From contig NZ_NFJZ01000007.1 of the NCBI RefSeq assembly GCF_002160135.1, forward strand, positions 124,001 to 188,000: 64,000 nucleotides of DNA, in the 5' to 3' direction. The DNA is from Lachnoclostridium sp. An196. GTDB lineage: Bacteria; Bacillota; Clostridia; Lachnospirales; Lachnospiraceae. The translations under genes and the position numbers were made by a program. The notes beneath the pieces were generated by a model. The model did not search any database. It was not told where the DNA came from and was given only the letters and a program-made list of their open reading frames with translations. Below are positions 63,755 to 64,000 of this stretch, one piece after another; the first letter of the stretch is position 1; every line of letters begins with the position of its first letter.

Positions 63755-64000
63755 AAGCACCACCTCCAAACAGGCTCGGAGCGGGTGCAGCACGTCCCCG
63801 GCTTCCCGGTTAAATGTACTATTATTTTTTATATTCACCGTCATGTGCGGCAGATCAATAACTGATCCGGCAATATATGGCACTCTCGAACCCCTGTATA
63901 AATTGCCCGGAGTCCTTAACTTAAAAAGGTGCCGTAAAAATGACACCTTTTCTTTTTCTTTGCATGAAACAATTTAAAATTTACTGTAGCCGTAGCCATT
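63755..64000. other. Toxin leader and right flank, no other gene
   Basis: This stretch holds the toxin mRNA leader, a small dyad GATCA-ATAAC-TGATC at 63853-63867, and a terminator at 63924-63951. No coding frame with a ribosome site is apparent up to the window edge. Confidence 0.55.
63924..63951. terminator. Terminator hairpin at right edge
   Basis: AAAAGGTG pairs with CACCTTTT around a 12-nt loop, with A- and T-runs on both sides. It may end a transcript coming from outside the window on either strand. Confidence 0.6.

Noticed and set aside
63671-63946. 91-codon minus-strand frame as the coding region
   Set aside because: The upstream ATG lacks a ribosome site and the added sequence is not hydrophobic or family-like, whereas the internal ATG has GGAGGTGG and yields a typical 27-residue holin-like peptide.

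Overview
The window looks like chromosome of a Gram-positive gut anaerobe of the class Clostridia, most likely Lachnospiraceae. This is an inference. It rests on moderate GC, purine-rich Shine-Dalgarno sites, sigma-A promoters with 17-bp spacers, lipobox lipoproteins, giant CnaB/Ig-like surface proteins and the clostridial order dxs-tlyA-nadK-argR-recN-spoIVB. Almost every gene is on the minus strand. The plus strand carries only a small Xre regulator, one lipoprotein and a predicted small RNA.

Bases 1-27.7 kb form an accessory surface-protein island. It holds the first ~3,270 residues of a CnaB-repeat surface protein (TTG start, own promoter, C-terminus outside the window). Next is a complete ~5,190-residue Ig-like repeat protein with a C-terminal multi-helix membrane segment, then a tyrosine-recombinase-like protein with two N-terminal CxCxCG...CGC repeats that has lost several catalytic residues. 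A divergent Xre regulator follows. An inverted repeat in the divergent promoter region could be the Xre operator.

Bases 27.7-33.3 kb hold two ABC importers: a TrpXYZ-type system (ABC_sub_bind family) and a polar amino-acid system (GlnHPQ type). Each has a consensus promoter followed at the transcript start by a dyad. Bases 33.3-38.5 kb hold two small operons: an FAD oxidoreductase with a cytidylate-kinase-like protein, and NUDIX, FGGY sugar kinase and DUF4432 epimerase-like genes.

Bases 38.5-48.7 kb are a housekeeping run: yqhY, nusB, xseA, xseB, ispA, dxs, tlyA, nadK, argR, recN and spoIVB. They link DNA repair, isoprenoid supply, ribosome methylation, arginine control and sporulation. Bases 48.7-54.6 kb hold prfC and a glgX-type debranching enzyme coupled to an OmpR/EnvZ-type two-component system. 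Bases 54.6-58.8 kb hold a coiled-coil lipoprotein, a Ca2+-type P-ATPase and a methyltransferase. Bases 59.0-63.4 kb are carAB, with a duplicated element in the leader.

The right end (63.5-63.8 kb) holds what I consider the most distinctive small system: a 27-residue holin-like toxin ORF whose last codons and stop lie inside the terminator hairpin of a convergent ~100-nt RNA with its own promoter. This has the layout of a type I toxin-antitoxin pair (TxpA/RatA-like).
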